Assembly (NCBI RefSeq): GCF_020882245.1
Contig: NC_083598.1
Span: forward strand, 68,981,858 to 69,045,857
Reading direction: 5' to 3'
From: Rhopalosiphum padi
Lineage: Eukaryota; Arthropoda; Insecta; Hemiptera; Aphididae
Length of the DNA: 64,000 bases
The notes beneath the pieces were generated by a model that was given only the letters and a program-made list of their open reading frames with translations, searched no databases and was not told where the DNA came from. The translations under genes and the position numbers were made by a program. Below, piece after piece: positions 13,201 to 26,154 of this stretch; within the stretch, counting starts at the first letter, position 1, and each line of letters starts with the position of its first letter.

Positions 13201-16200
13201 AATGTCAATTGTTTTTCTAAATTAAAATCATTTATTTTTTTATAATTTAGGTACTTCTCAATAGATATTTATTTATAATAAATACTCGAATAGACGAATT
13301 TTCAATTCTACAATATAATAATAGTCAATAAAAATATTTAACAAGCTCGATATGTGACTTTGTGATGTTGGGCTTGCGCCAGCTCAATTGATAAGGAACA
13401 TACTTTTTTTATAGGGTACATTAATATATTATTTCCAATATATGTACATGGATAAATGAGGAAAATTACGGGTTAAGGAAATAAAATGACGGCGGAAGTG
13501 TACACTTTTTACTTTCCATAATAATTTTTAATATGCTAAAATCGATTAATTAAGTCTAAATACTTGATCATATTATGAATAACTATTGTGTTATATATTT
13601 TTATAGTAGTTTAAATTCATCATATGCTATTAAGTATTAATTGAACTTGAACTTACCTATAAGTGTCTATTCCGTAAATCAATACAACGCTAGTTATAAT
13701 TTAGGTACATCATCTATCTATCTATATCTATATCTATATATATATATATATATCATTAACTGCACTTATTGGGTATTGGCATTTTGCACAGTTTAATTTA
13801 CTGACATTTAATGAGCTTCGAATATAAAATTATATTTTTTGACGGTTAATTGATTTTCTTGAGAGTAATAAAGGTATCCTACCACAATTAACAACGTATG
13901 TAATAGTAAGGCAATGAATAGAAAAAAATCTTCAATTTTTTTTTAAACAAAATTTATATTTAAAGGATAAATAAATTAATAATTTATACAAAATCAAAAC
14001 TATAGAAAATTAATGTGTAATTACTGCATGTTGATTGTTAGTTATTATAGATACCTGTACAGTTTAAAATTTAATAAATAATATAATTTTAAATCGGCAG
14101 AATGTTTGATAATATGGGTATTGTTTTGTAATTTGATTATGGATTCTTTAAAAATATTTTACTATACATTTATAAGCAATATAAACATTGAAACTTATCG
14201 TGATTAGTAAATAGTTGGTAAGTAGTGGATATCAAACATGTTCATTGTTCAACTACCATTAATGTATTAGTAATTTGATTCGAACATATGATCAACTACA
14301 TTGACAATTTGTCGTTATAAAAATAGATCCGATTTTACATTTTTATTTGATAGGTATTAAGAGATAAAAATAGTTGAGTAATTAATAATTAATAATATGA
14401 TTAATATTGTTTAAATCAATTTAAATATGTAAGATGTTGTTTTAACGTTCAATATTTTCTTAACTGGAATAAAAAACAAATTCTATATCAACAAATACGA
14501 AAAAATAGCTTATATTCATTAATTTTTATTAACACGGTAAAATCAAATAATTTATTATAAATAAAAATAAATTTTAAATTATTTAAGAAAGTCGAAAGAT
14601 CTGTTTTTAAAATTTGAGTGCAAAATTTTACAAACACGTTGACCTTATAACCTTCACCTTTCAAACGTAAAATAGTATATGTTCATCGAATGAAAATCAA
14701 ATATATAGCATGAGATGAAAACGAATGATTTATAAATGTTAATCAAATTCTCTAATCTGTTATAAAGTATAAACAAACTTTTATGAAATTATCGTTGGTT
14801 TGAATAAAAATGCTCTACAATAAAGGAAAAGTGATGATTATTTTATAAAATTTGGTAAGTATTTTCAATATAAATAAAGAAAAAATTATTATATAATTTG
14901 CATATGAGTAAAGATCTGATTGAATGCAGATTAAATATTTTATGATTAAAAATATATTACATAATATGAACAATGCAAGGATAATTAAGATAATTATAAG
15001 TGTTACAATTGTTTAAAACATCATAATAATTTATAAAATATAAATTAAATAGAGTAAATAAATTGTTTGCAATTTATTTATAATCAATACTGGATATATT
15101 TATTACCTACTACAGGGTTAGTATTTGTATGCAAATGAAAATTATAAAAATTTAATAATTAGTTAGTAATATAGTATTTTAATTTATAATAAATAATTGT
15201 ATTAATATTACGTTTTAACATTCTAGATGACTGGATGAGAATAAAAACTATTATATAGTATATAGGTATAGTATACGACATGAAGCTGGTAAAAATTGTT
15301 GAGATTAAATCCATCATATAATGTTAAGCGAAGGTGAAATAAACAATTAATTCAATTAATGAAAGTAACATAGAAAATTTTAGTTTGTGACTATTTTTAG
15401 CACTTACCTATACTTATCTATAAGACTATAATAAGTTTACGATATAATTAGTTTCTACAGTTAGGCCAGTGGCGTATTTAGGGAGGCAAGGCGGGCAATT
15501 GCCCCGGGCAGCACTTTTTTTGGGGGCAGCAAATTTAACTGGAAACTTTTTTTATAATATTAATGTAATGATGTTTGTTTAATAAATATATTATGAAAAT
15601 AAATATGATATGAAAATTAATTAATACATTTTACAATTGCAGGCTTTGATTATTTTGTTATCGTGGGTACTACTGAGAAAACCTACGATATTCAACATTC
15701 TAGGACACTATAGATTTTTATACTGCGTGATACTATTAGTATATCACATGTATTGTAAGTAAAATTGGGGCTAGGTAAATTGATGGTAAATTTGTGGTAA
15801 ACTGATTCCCTGATTTGAAAACGTATACGGTAAACTGAGTCCCTGGTTTAGTTTCCAAAACAGCACATTTTCCTTCTCACTTTTACAGGTTTAGTACTAT
15901 CTGTTATATTAACATAACTGGCGTGGTTAAAAATGTGCTTTTTTGTTTTTAATATCTAATATAATTCACTACTTTGTACATAAAATTCACAATTAATTAA
16001 ATATATAATATACAAATTCAAGTCAAATTTTTTTTTATTTATTACTATTTATTATTATTATGTACATGGTAAAAATGTATTTGATGTATTCTTAACGAAT
16101 TCAAATCTTGAAATATTTTTATTTTCATATTTCAATATTTCGTGTCTCAAAAAAATTGTTTTCTATTGTTATTTTTTTAATTTTAATTAACACTTTGCTA

Positions 16201-19200
16201 CGTATTTATATATACATATCTATTTGAATGTATTTAAGTAAGCAAATCGGTAATCGATAATGACTAATTGGTGACTATAGTCACTATACAGTACTCATTG
16301 AATGTAGAGATTTTTAATTTTTAAGTAGGCACATCATCGTTATTTATAAATTATTCTTTCGAAAAATATTATTACTCGGGACTCAGTTTACCTAGCACAT
16401 TAAAGTTTTCCGGACTCAATTTAATATCCATGATTCAGTTTACCACCCCCGGAAAAATTGCCACTATAAAAAAACCGGTAAGAGGAAAAGGGCATTAAAA
16501 AAATGTGTACCCGGGGCAGTAAAATCCTAAATACGACACTGAGTTAGGCAAACTCAAAGATTACTTTCATTTCTTAATCCACCACATGGGACTTGGAGTG
16601 CTTAAAATATTTTTAAACTACAATCATAGACGTAATTTGAGTTTTTAATTTGGGGGGCTATTATAACTTGCATGTATGTACTGTGTGTATGCTCCCAGAG
16701 ATATATAAAGGTGGAAGAGGATAATATGTACAAACATCAAACAATTTTTAAAATGTTATTGTTTAGTTCTTTAAGTTATCATTAAAGAAATTAAAAATAT
16801 CGAAAATATAGTTAACATTTTTAAAATGTATTAAGATAAAATTTTGACAAAATTCAAACGTAAAATAATGATTTTTCCCTTAAGCGAGTTAAACTGTTTT
16901 ATTATAATACATTTAAAAAAAAACGACTGTATAAACGAAATATTTTTTTATAATTATAATTTGAAAATATTTAAATTAATTTTTATTTTTTAAACTTTCT
17001 CATTCGGATAATTAACTGAAATTCCTCTAGGTATATCTAATAATTTGTAAGATTTTAGCAGGTTACGCTTTGGATTTTCTTCAGATTTTTGCTTCAAGCC
17101 AAAGTTTTTTTTTAGCGGCCCATTTTTCTTGATTTGATCGATTTCTGGTTTTTTATAAAAACAAACTCTCCGTAGGGTGGATTAAAATCTATTATCCGTA
17201 TCAGCTAGGTCCTAGATCCATTATTTATCACGCAGTTCAGAACAATTCTAATATGTTCTTTTAAAATTTGATTTTGTAGATCGTAAATAAATTTTAATAA
17301 CTTGAAATATATTACATTAAATTTTAATGTAAATTTTAAAAATTTTAAAATACACATACTCTACTTTCCGTCTTCGCACACATTGACGACCGTAATAGTA
17401 TTGTATTATATTACACTGCGCCAGCAGTGTATAATAGTCAACTTCAAATTAAAACTGTCGATGTGTTATCGTGGTCCAATGTCCATATAATAATTATTAA
17501 ACATAAGATATGTAACTAAAGTAGGTAATATAAACATAACACATCCTATTTTCAATACCCTTATTAAAGTTATTAATTATTATATACCTTTTAATACTTG
17601 ACAATTTATGACTACGACATGTAGACTTAAAATTGTCATCGATATCGTTCGTTGACACGTTATCTCAGTATTGTATCCACATGATGAGTAAGTATAAAAT
17701 ATGAGAAATTAAAGTAGCATAAACATTACGTACCTACCCACTATTTTATATTTTTTATGTTTACGATTATAGACATAAATCTATAAGTTGTAACCTAATA
17801 ATAAAATTGGCAATCAAACATTACCTAATTCGGGATTTTTGTTTTCGTAAATGTTTTTTTGAGAATACGTATTCGAGAAAACGTATGTATATTACTCAGT
17901 AATAACTAATGACTTAAAGCCAATTTAATATTATTCTCAAAAATGAGTTCAACCTACCGAATTAAAAAATACTTGTTATAATAATATAACACTAATCCCT
18001 GTACTAATCCTTTGGTGTCATTCACAGAATACATTTTTCGTTTTCAACGATTGTCTATTGAATCATTTCAATTACATTTTTTAACACATCCACTTCAATG
18101 GCCGAAAAGGTATACTTGTAACATATAGGAATATAGGTACCTGGTATCTATAATATAACAGAACGAATTCCCCATTTTTTGTATTCAAGACGATCATATA
18201 AAATATACAGAATTGACCACATTACTATATACCTAGCTATAAGCTATTTAAATTTTAATATTATATTGTACATTCGTGATAGATCAAATATATCAAACAT
18301 ATTATAAATCGTTGATTATATAATTTATAATCGACATTATAGTATAATAAAAATGATATAATACTTATATACTAGCGAACTTATGCAGCATGGTACTATT
18401 AATATTACCTAACATAGAAAAAACAGAATTTGAATGAAAATCAATTCATCTTTTATACAATAATATTAATATTAATTAGTGTAAATTAAAATAGCTCATG
18501 AGATTTGTGAATATATAATTTTATCTAATAATTATGTTTTTTTTATATTTTGCCATACGAAATAAAATATAAATACTATTATTTAAGTTAAAAACATATT
18601 CTTATGAAGAGTAACTAGTTTCTTCAATAATAGCATGCTTACGGCCACAAATGTGTTGTCTCCTGTAGTCCTACGTCAAATCGTTATCAGGGCCGTCCCT
18701 AGGGCGGGGTTAACAGGGGCTCGCCCCGTGTCCCGCACTCTCATCACAGTTGGACAGGCCCCGTTTTCATAGATACAATAAATAAAAGTCAAGTTGATGA
18801 GCAAAAAAAAATGTACATATCATTTTTTTTCATGTAAAATTGTAAAAGAAAAGGCCACCAACTTAGCTATAATCTCTATAGAAAAATAAATTGCTGACCA
18901 ATTAAAATATAATGATATTAATATATTATTGATAAATTCACGGATTTAAAAAGTAGAAAAGTTAATTTTTAATACATTTTTATATTGTACCTATTATTAT
19001 AACTTTATATTTATTGTCTATTTTGTCAATATTATTATTTATTATTTGCCATGTTACGTTATTAATTTATTTACTTATTAATATTGTTGAAGGTGTAACT
19101 GGTGCAAGGTACTATATTTGTTAAAACTATTTGCGCACATTTGAGTTTCAAATTTGGGGAGCTATATATATGCAACTGCCAACTGACGCGTGATAGTGAC

Positions 19201-22200
19201 ATTTTAGACATTTTACTCTGCCCCGAGCCCCGCAAATCATCAGGACGGTCCCGATCGTTACAAAGGTATAACATGGGAAGTTATCGTTCAGCGAAATCAA
19301 TTTTTAGTTGATAGTACCTACCTATTAATACTTCAATGCATAATTGACCTATTAACTATAATATACAATTTAAAAGTATAAGGTTATTGCCCGTGTTCTC
19401 TCTGTTTTTTATATATTTAAAATAATAAAAGGAATGATAACGATAATAATTTTTAATTTTTATTTTTTTACATAAAAATACGGTGATAAATTATTATTAT
19501 GCCAGAGACTTATATGTTTAATAAATTAGCTTTAAAATTAAAATATCAAAACAGCTGACTTGATAACACGGATAAGCCTTTAAATTTGATTTACTTTGAT
19601 ATTAATTAAATTAACAAAGATTTAAATGATTTTGATGAACTCGTACGTAAGAGTGTAAGACAGAGGAAACAAACGCGATCGAGTAACACGTCTTCTTAAA
19701 TTAATACTATTTTATTAGTTTTCTTATATTTACATAAATAATATATTATTATACTTTTTTTAATTTAAACAATTAAAATATAGTTAAGAAATCATAAAAG
19801 TACCTATAATTATTCTACAATACTCTGCAGTTGAGTCAGACGAGTGAGTTATAAACACACTATAGTTAGTAGTTACGCTTATATAAATAATATGATTAAT
19901 TATATTGTCGAGATGAATTTGGTATTTGTTAAAAATTAAATGATTTAGTTATAAATGTATTGATTTTACAATGATGTGTATACTTTATTTTTTTTTTGTG
20001 TCTGAAAACATTTTTTATAGCAAAAAAATGCTTCAATTTTTAAATTTTAAAGTGGTTTTGGTTAGGTAATTGGATTTAGTTTATACTTTGAGAGTCAAAA
20101 AAATCATTTACTTTTAAAAATAATCGGAAATTACAAAAAGAGTTACGATAATTTGTTAAAATTATAATAATAGGTATTTAGGTATTATTAAAATAATAAT
20201 TATTTTAAAAGCTAAACTGTCTTTGCTCAGAATAGTTTTCCTATCGTTTACGTACAATAATTTTTTTTGAATTCAGACTTGACATATCTTACATATTATA
20301 ATCCATAATTTAGTGAAATACTCAATGACGAGGTACACTCGATACTAATTGTACAGCAATGTTTACCTACTTGACGGTTTTTTATGTTTAAATTACATTA
20401 ATAAAATCAAAAGAAACACTCATTTGGGCAATTTTAATAATATAATAATAAATAGGTTAAGTATTATAAACGTACATTTAAGTATAGGTTTGTTATTTTC
20501 TTTTTAACTTTAAACAAATTTAGTACTGCTTGATCACTTACGAGTAAAAAATGACCATGAAGATTAGGTATATAACTATACAAGTACCTAAGTAATAACT
20601 TATAATTTATTGTAAAAAAATACAAAAACACGAAACTGTAATACGATTAACTCGTTAACCTTCAATTACTAAATCTATGAGTAGATAATATTATGTTATC
20701 ATTTTAAACATAAATTATAAGTTTCGATTATTTTTAAACTTAAGTAGTATTTTAATTAATAATAATTTAAACATAAAAAAATGTATGAAATATTTGAAAT
20801 TAAGTTTTTAAATAAAAAAAAAACGCAAATAGATAATAAATCCAAAGCAATAATAATAACAATTTTTATATTTACAGAAATGAATTTTAATTACAATAAA
20901 ATAAAATGACAGTATGATATATGTGTACACTATACATATTATAAGTGACAAAGCTACATGATGTTACATGTACCTATGTTTTGGTAATGTCTTAAAATTG
21001 TATATTGTAAAATATATGGGTAGTGTAATAATAATATGATTCACTAAATGAGGTTTTGTAATTTCTATTACTTGAACAGTAAAGTAAGTATTTGGTATAT
21101 GCCAACTTTCGATTTTATATTAGCAACAAAAACAATAATAATTAAAAACTAATTTAATATAGCTTGGTAGGTATTTAATTAATTTATCGATTTTTAAGTA
21201 GGTATTCTGTATATGGTTACATAAATATTTATTTTTACTTAACACCAAATTATCAAATATTTTACCATAGATTTTAAATACAATAATTATATTTTAATTT
21301 ACCTTTAACCTTTGTCTGAAGGATTGTACGAATTATTTTAGTATTTAACTATCGGTGATCATATTATATTAATTTAATATGGACTTTACAATTTATATAA
21401 TATAAATCAACAAATTGTATTTTTATTATTTAAATTTTAAATCAACTATCAAACCATTAAATCATTAAACTTAAAATGATTATATCAATTATTTTATAAT
21501 AAAATTTGTATAGGCACCTAATAAAATAATTTTAGCTATTTAGTTACAGTTTATTTAACTTAATATTATTAGGAACTATTCCATGATATAGCCATGTATA
21601 GACATGTACAATTGTAAAAAATGTTTAGGTACTATAAATACTTAGGTACCAAACTCAATATCTGAATCAAATATAAGACCTCAATTGACCTATAACATGG
21701 AGTTATAACTCCGAGTAGATATTACAATAGTTAAGGTTTGCTTTATTACTGAGTACTGACACGTGTATAAGCCAAGAAAATTAAAGTACATTATTCAAAT
21801 TAATCTACTTAGTAAGTAGGTAACTAGTTTGTTCATTCGCTTATTAATATTTATGAACATTGAACGTCAATCGAATTATATAGGTATAGGAAATATTTAT
21901 ATAGGGCATTGTTGTCCAGAATCGGAACATTCGTTATTCGCATACTACGTTCATACCATTAATTATATAGTTTATATTATAAAATAATAACCATATCATA
22001 TTAATAGATTAATCCTTCCAATATATTGGTTCTTTTAATGATTATTTTCAGAGATTAGGTCTTAAAATATTACCTATAAAGTAATGTAACAGTTATGTAA
22101 CAGCCCTTGTAAATGGGAAAATATCTACATAAGTAAAAATCAAATAAGTATTCCTTATTACATCAAAGGTTAACCCTGTAGTTTAAATGTTCTAAACTGC

Positions 22201-23005
22201 TACATACAGCAACAATAAAGTAGCTACTAATTTGCGCATACCTACCCAGTATTGGCCGCCGCTTGTCAAATGAAAATAAAAATTTCTAAATTTCAAAATA
22301 AAGTTCTATGAATAGCACTCAAAGCATTTGTTTATAGTGTTTATACAAAAATAAATAACTGCACAATGTAACAGGATTGCTAACCTGTCAATATGGATAA
22401 TTAATTAATATAAAAATGTCCAAAATAACCTAAATAAAGCAGAAGGAACCTCGGAAGGAACTGTTTGCTATAAAACATTTAAACCTAGGCTAATATTACC
22501 ACGCCTATACAACAAAACATTTTCCTAGAAGATTAACTAGATAACTAATAGAGAAGATGTTTATGTTTATTTGTATTTGCTCTAGGTATTTATAGTAAAT
22601 TTAAAAATATGTAAAACATATTTCATTTTTTTAACAGTTTACTAATTGAATTTTAAAAAAAAAAAACAAAAATTTATTTATTATCAGTTATCGAACATAC
22701 CAGTAAAAAGCTACTTTGTCACCCATCCCATTACGCACGTTCTTGTCCAGTAGGTTGTAGCAAACGTTTGTAGTAGCGCCTTCCATCCATTTAACTTGTA
22801 CGGGTCCGTGATTAATGTTGAAGTTATACGAGTAAAAATTGTTGATGTCATACGGCGTTTCCCAGTGAAATTGTGCCGCAATTTCCGACCAAAATTGCGT
22901 GGTCGACTCCAACGATTTATTGTGCATTTCCCGATACTGTTCCATAGACTTGATATGAGCCTTCTCGGATGTCGCGTGATACGGAAGGTATACGCTTTTC
23001 GACAT
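7201..23005 (-). CDS. ACSS2: Acetyl-CoA synthetase, AMP-forming (AcCoAS/ACSS2-like), 11 exons
   Basis: This enzyme makes acetyl-CoA from acetate, ATP and CoA in cytosol and nucleus, feeding lipid synthesis and histone acetylation. Minus-strand exons, 5' to 3': 22701-23005, 12661-12856, 10086-10212, 9883-10022, 9153-9268, 8602-8794, 8315-8448, 8068-8257, 7814-8003, 7494-7739, 7201-7400. All junctions are GT..AG and in phase, giving 678 aa; animal ACSS2 proteins are about 670-700. An N-terminal acetyl-CoA synthetase domain (about 30-90) leads into the adenylating core. GDRVAIYMP and GAVHSIVFAGFSS come first, then the nucleotide-binding loop YTSGSTGKPKG (293-303), WQTETGG, TGD (528-530), GRVDDMLNVSGH (544-555) and PKTRSGKIMRR with the catalytic lysine at 639. 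In bacterial and mammalian homologues that lysine is acetylated and reset by sirtuins. No frame breaks were found. Intron 1 is 9.8 kb, and several introns hold transposon relics. No peroxisomal or mitochondrial signal is evident. Confidence 0.96.
9280..9700. repeat. Degenerate dispersed repeat with AACCCGA-like strings in an ACSS2 intron
   Basis: Strings such as aacccgaacaaatccgatac, actaacccgatcc and tggtagcccgat recur every few tens of bases. Their density of ccga/cccg is unusual for the surrounding AT-rich intron. It looks like an old simple or minisatellite-like repeat. I cannot name a family. Confidence 0.35.
11059..11326. mobile_element. Degenerate hAT-like MITE in ACSS2 intron 2
   Basis: The left end reads CAGTGGCGTAGACAGG, and the complement of the right end (cctacgttgctg) reads CAGCAACGTAGGCACGGG. 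The two match at most positions, and the left end resembles the other hAT-type ends in this window. The flanking 8-mers (ttgcagct and gttggtat) do not match, so the target duplication has decayed or the right end is wrong. Confidence 0.45.
11770..12095 (-). pseudogene. FLYWCH zinc-finger fragment of a MULE-type transposase, decayed
   Basis: Read on the minus strand, 12095 to 11880 gives ITSKRGSDLLVVNGHKCRYF, then after stops and a shift FNEHNHPAVDSI. The LL(V)VxGxKxRYF start and the HNHP end are hallmarks of the FLYWCH zinc finger that often precedes Mutator-like (MULE) transposases and their domesticated relatives. In-frame stops and a frameshift lie between the two blocks, so it is not functional as read. 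It lies in ACSS2 intron 2 on the same strand as the host gene. The call rests on the motif only. Confidence 0.5.
12857..15466 (-). other. ACSS2 intron 1, 3' part, no gene seen
   Basis: AT-rich intron sequence. Apart from the short TATC/TA microsatellite at 13711-13753 I see no coding segment, RNA gene or defined element. Confidence 0.45.
13711..13753. repeat. (TATC)n/(TA)n microsatellite
   Basis: catctatctatcta grades into a pure TA tract. It is a simple-sequence repeat in ACSS2 intron 1 and probably polymorphic. Confidence 0.85.
15467..16541. mobile_element. Non-autonomous hAT element, 1075 bp, with 8-bp target duplication
   Basis: The left end is CAGTGGCGTATTTAGG. The complement of the right end is CAGTGTCGTATTTAGG (15 of 16 match). 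The 8-mer AGTTAGGC is found immediately outside both ends (15459-15466 and 16542-16549), an exact target duplication of the length made by hAT transposases. It carries no transposase frame. The interior from about 15764 to 16456 is itself a foldback unit related to the one at 35173-35737. Confidence 0.9.
15764..16456. repeat. Nested foldback unit with CTAGGTAAATTG / TTTACCTAGC ends
   Basis: The left part (ggggctaggtaaattgatgg, then ggtaaactgattccc) is inverted at the right (gggactcagtttacctagca and tcagtttaccacccccgg). The same words occur at the ends of the element at 35173-35737. It lies wholly inside the hAT element at 15467-16541. Confidence 0.65.
16542..18687. other. ACSS2 intron 1, middle part, no gene seen
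   Basis: No supported feature. Near 16625-16700 a short g-rich string (tttggggggcta) may be the end of another decayed transposon, but no partner end was found. Confidence 0.35.
18688..19253. mobile_element. Non-autonomous hAT element, 566 bp
   Basis: The left end CAGGGCCGTCCCTAGGGCGG faces a right end whose complement is CGGGACCGTCCTGATG; the first 11 positions match at 9. Both ends then carry ggggctcg near 25-35 nt inside. The flanking 8-mers are ATCGTTAT (18680-18687) and ATCGTTAC (19254-19261), a 7-of-8 duplication. The interior has no transposase. The two ends are much richer in GC than the surroundings. Confidence 0.78.
19262..22700. other. ACSS2 intron 1, 5' part, no gene seen
   Basis: AT-rich intron sequence with scattered TAGGTACCTA-type strings. 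I found no coding segment, RNA gene or paired transposon ends. Confidence 0.4.
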
Positions 23006-23330
23006 TTTGCAGCGTACCTAAACAAATTTCGGTTGGAAGAATAAACAAAAAACTTAAGAACACAATATCAACTAAAACTGTGAGTAATGAAAATAAGGGG
23101 AAAAATACGACGATAACGATCAATAAAAATCACGAAAACTATAACTACACGACGGACGACCAGAAAAAACAAACTACTCCGCGGACAGGCGCCACGCCAC
23201 TGAGTACTGACTGTAGGCTGCAGCGCGTACACGGTACGGAAAACATGTCAATATTTCACCCGCCGAGGCCGCCGCTGCCACCTCTACGAAAACAGTGAAC
23301 CAACATTGCCAATAATACGCGCGTGAATAC
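23006..23330 (-). promoter_or_regulatory. 5'UTR and core promoter region of acetyl-CoA synthetase
   Basis: This is the most GC- and CpG-rich block around (for example ccgccgaggccgccgctgcc near 23260). It lies just upstream of the start codon on the minus strand. TCAGT initiator-like strings occur on the minus strand near 23200-23210, which would give a 5'UTR of about 200 nt. A possible 3' splice site (TTTGTTTAG) sits about 15 nt before the ATG, so a 5'UTR intron cannot be excluded. Confidence 0.5.
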
Positions 23331-26150
23331 CGTCTAGAATAGGTATAATATTATATTGCTTATAATTTTTAGTTATAATTTAACGATGTTTACCTATATT
23401 ATATTGTTTTTTTTTCATTTAAGGGAAATGCGAATTGAGATTATTTAAATGTTGCTGCTTTGACTAAGATTTTCATGTACATATTACGTACATTTTAAAC
23501 AATATACAAGCCCTACAGACATCACTTGATATGATTACATTGAACAGGAAATCAAATCTCAAAAATGATATTATTGAAACACGTCTTGTCCTTTAATATG
23601 TCATATATTAATATATTATTTATATATATACACTTATAGATGGATGTTTGAAATATGGAATTATAAGATTGTTACATTGAGTTCTCCAGGTTTTGAGTTT
23701 TTGTTTTAAATTCAATTAATACATAATAATACCTGGGAAACACGATTACTTCCTGTTGCACGATAAAAATTTAAAATATTAAATGACAAAATTATATACT
23801 TAATTACTTAATCATTAACATTTATTAGTCAATTGATCTGCGCTAGTAAAATAGCGTATCAATTTTTTAAATTGTAATCAAAATATTTGAACTATAATAT
23901 TTTATAACTAAAAAATGTATTAAAATGCAATAAATTTAAAATGTATTAATTTATAATTATAATATTACTTAATGTTTAAAATAAAGTTGTGTTTTCTTTT
24001 TCCATGGTATAAAACGCTTATTAACTCACGATTGAATAAACTATTCAATTTTGCGTGAAATAATATTATAACTGGTTACTGGTATTATAGTAATGTGTCT
24101 ACTAATAAATTATACATTTTGATTATGATAACCGTAGGCGTATAATCAGCTTTATGAAAGGTAGTAATTTTAATAAAATATGCTATATTATATATTGCAG
24201 ATCAAATTTGAAACTATATCAGAATATATTTAATCATATTTTATAAAATTTGTATTTATTATCCATTTAACCTAGTTGACTAATTATAAAAAAATAAAAA
24301 CAAAAATACTATAAAATTATTTAAAACTAAAATAACGGTGTCAGTGTGATATCTAAATGACAAAATACTTAATGTATTCAAATTTAAACGTATTCAAAAA
24401 CATATGTATTCGGGATCGGTCTTAGGACAAGGTAACCATTAGGCATAGGTATGTCTCAGTGATATTAAAATTAAAATTAAACGAATTATACAATAATTAT
24501 TATTTTTTCCCACAGAATATTATATATATAAAAAAAACCAGGAAACTTAATGTTTATGTAATATATACGTAGGTATAAATGCATAGGTACATATAATATA
24601 TTATATATGCAATATTATGTAGTTTACTTTCGGTTCGTTAAAAAAATTAGATAACATTTGAACTTTATACATACTTCAAATAAAAATATCTAATCCAAAT
24701 CGGCCCTATATAATATATTTATATATGATTTATATTGCATATTTTATTATTTATCTGGTTTTAGATCGATTATTTGTTTTATATTTATCTATTTAAACAT
24801 ACCTATAAATAAATTTATTTTTTTATAAGTAGTAGTTTGTAACTATTACTAGTAGTAGTTAGTACCGAACATTGAACAAAATTAAAATAATTAAATTTGT
24901 TAAAAATAAAGAAATTTTACTTTGTTTCGTAATTTTTGACAATAAACTATGATTAAAAGAAGATTCTTGAAGTGACTCCTTTAGTTTATCTCATGTTTAT
25001 TAAATTAAATTTTGCTTCAAGTTTATTTTAATTTAATTTATTAAATTTCCAATAAAAATACGAATTTTAAGTAGCCCTCTTTGATTAGAAAAAGCCGGTT
25101 AGACAACTGTAATAAACGTCTTTAATACATCGTTAAATTTTAATTAAATGAGAAATCAATTTTCAAAATCAAATTAAATTTTATTACTTACTTTTTCAAA
25201 ATTTAGAAGTCACGTCATTTACAAGTTTTTAACCGTGTTAAAATGTACTAATTTTTAAGTATTTGTTAGTATAAAATTAAAAGTTTGTAAATCACTCGAC
25301 CCAAATTACCTTTTTCGAAAAAAAAGTTAACAGTACTTTATAGAAGTTTTTGAACTTTGGCCACATCGAATTGCAAGTATTTTTAAGCATGCTTAAAATT
25401 TTGCAAGACAAATTTAATTTAATCAAGTTTAAGCGATTTTTTTTTAGTCAATTTAAGATAATACAATATCTCAAAGTTTTTTTTTAACAATACCAAAATA
25501 TAATAAGGGTTTTTTATATTTTTTTAAAGTATTTATCAATTTTTTAATTAATCTATAATCATGCAAAAAATACTCATCGAAAAGTTTATTTAGACGCTTA
25601 ATGAATTGCTTATGTCCTTGAAGTTAATTCCACGACTGTCCCTTCGACTCAAAAAGTATAATATTACACATTGTTTTCTAGAATTCGCATTATTTTTTAA
25701 TTTTTTTGTAGGAATAGATTTTAGCTTATAATTGAATATAGACGTAGGTACTTTAAAAATATTTAAAAGCAGCTAGGTATGAATATCTTGTAATTACTAA
25801 TAAGTGTCTTTTAAAAACTGTATTGTAAAGGAAATAATATTACATGTAATGTTAAACAGTTTTAATTTTATATTAATAACATATGTAATAACAAAAATTG
25901 GTATTTACTATTGATAATCAATTTTAAAAGTTTTTTTTTACACAGTGCCTATGTATTTTTGATTTTTTTAGAATGATGCATAATATGTAAAAAGACTCGT
26001 CTTAACCTTGTACTAAATTTTTAACCCTAATACGATAAAAACAAATTTTAAGAATTTTAATTTTTTTTTCAAATTTCAAACTTTAAGCACTTATTATAAA
26101 AATAAAACATACTCATATATTTTTAATATTTATAAATTTCTATATGTACC
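23331..26150. other. Intergenic AT-rich sequence, no gene seen
   Basis: No open frame with family resemblance. A string near 24411-24430 (cgggatcggtcttagg) resembles a transposon terminus but has no partner that I could find. Confidence 0.4.
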
Positions 26151-26154
26151 AATC

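Noticed and set aside
22711..23298. Several overlapping open frames on both strands around 23 kb
   Set aside because: They are other-frame shadows of acetyl-CoA synthetase exon 1 and its CpG-richer 5'UTR; only the frame starting at 23005 joins the rest of the enzyme.
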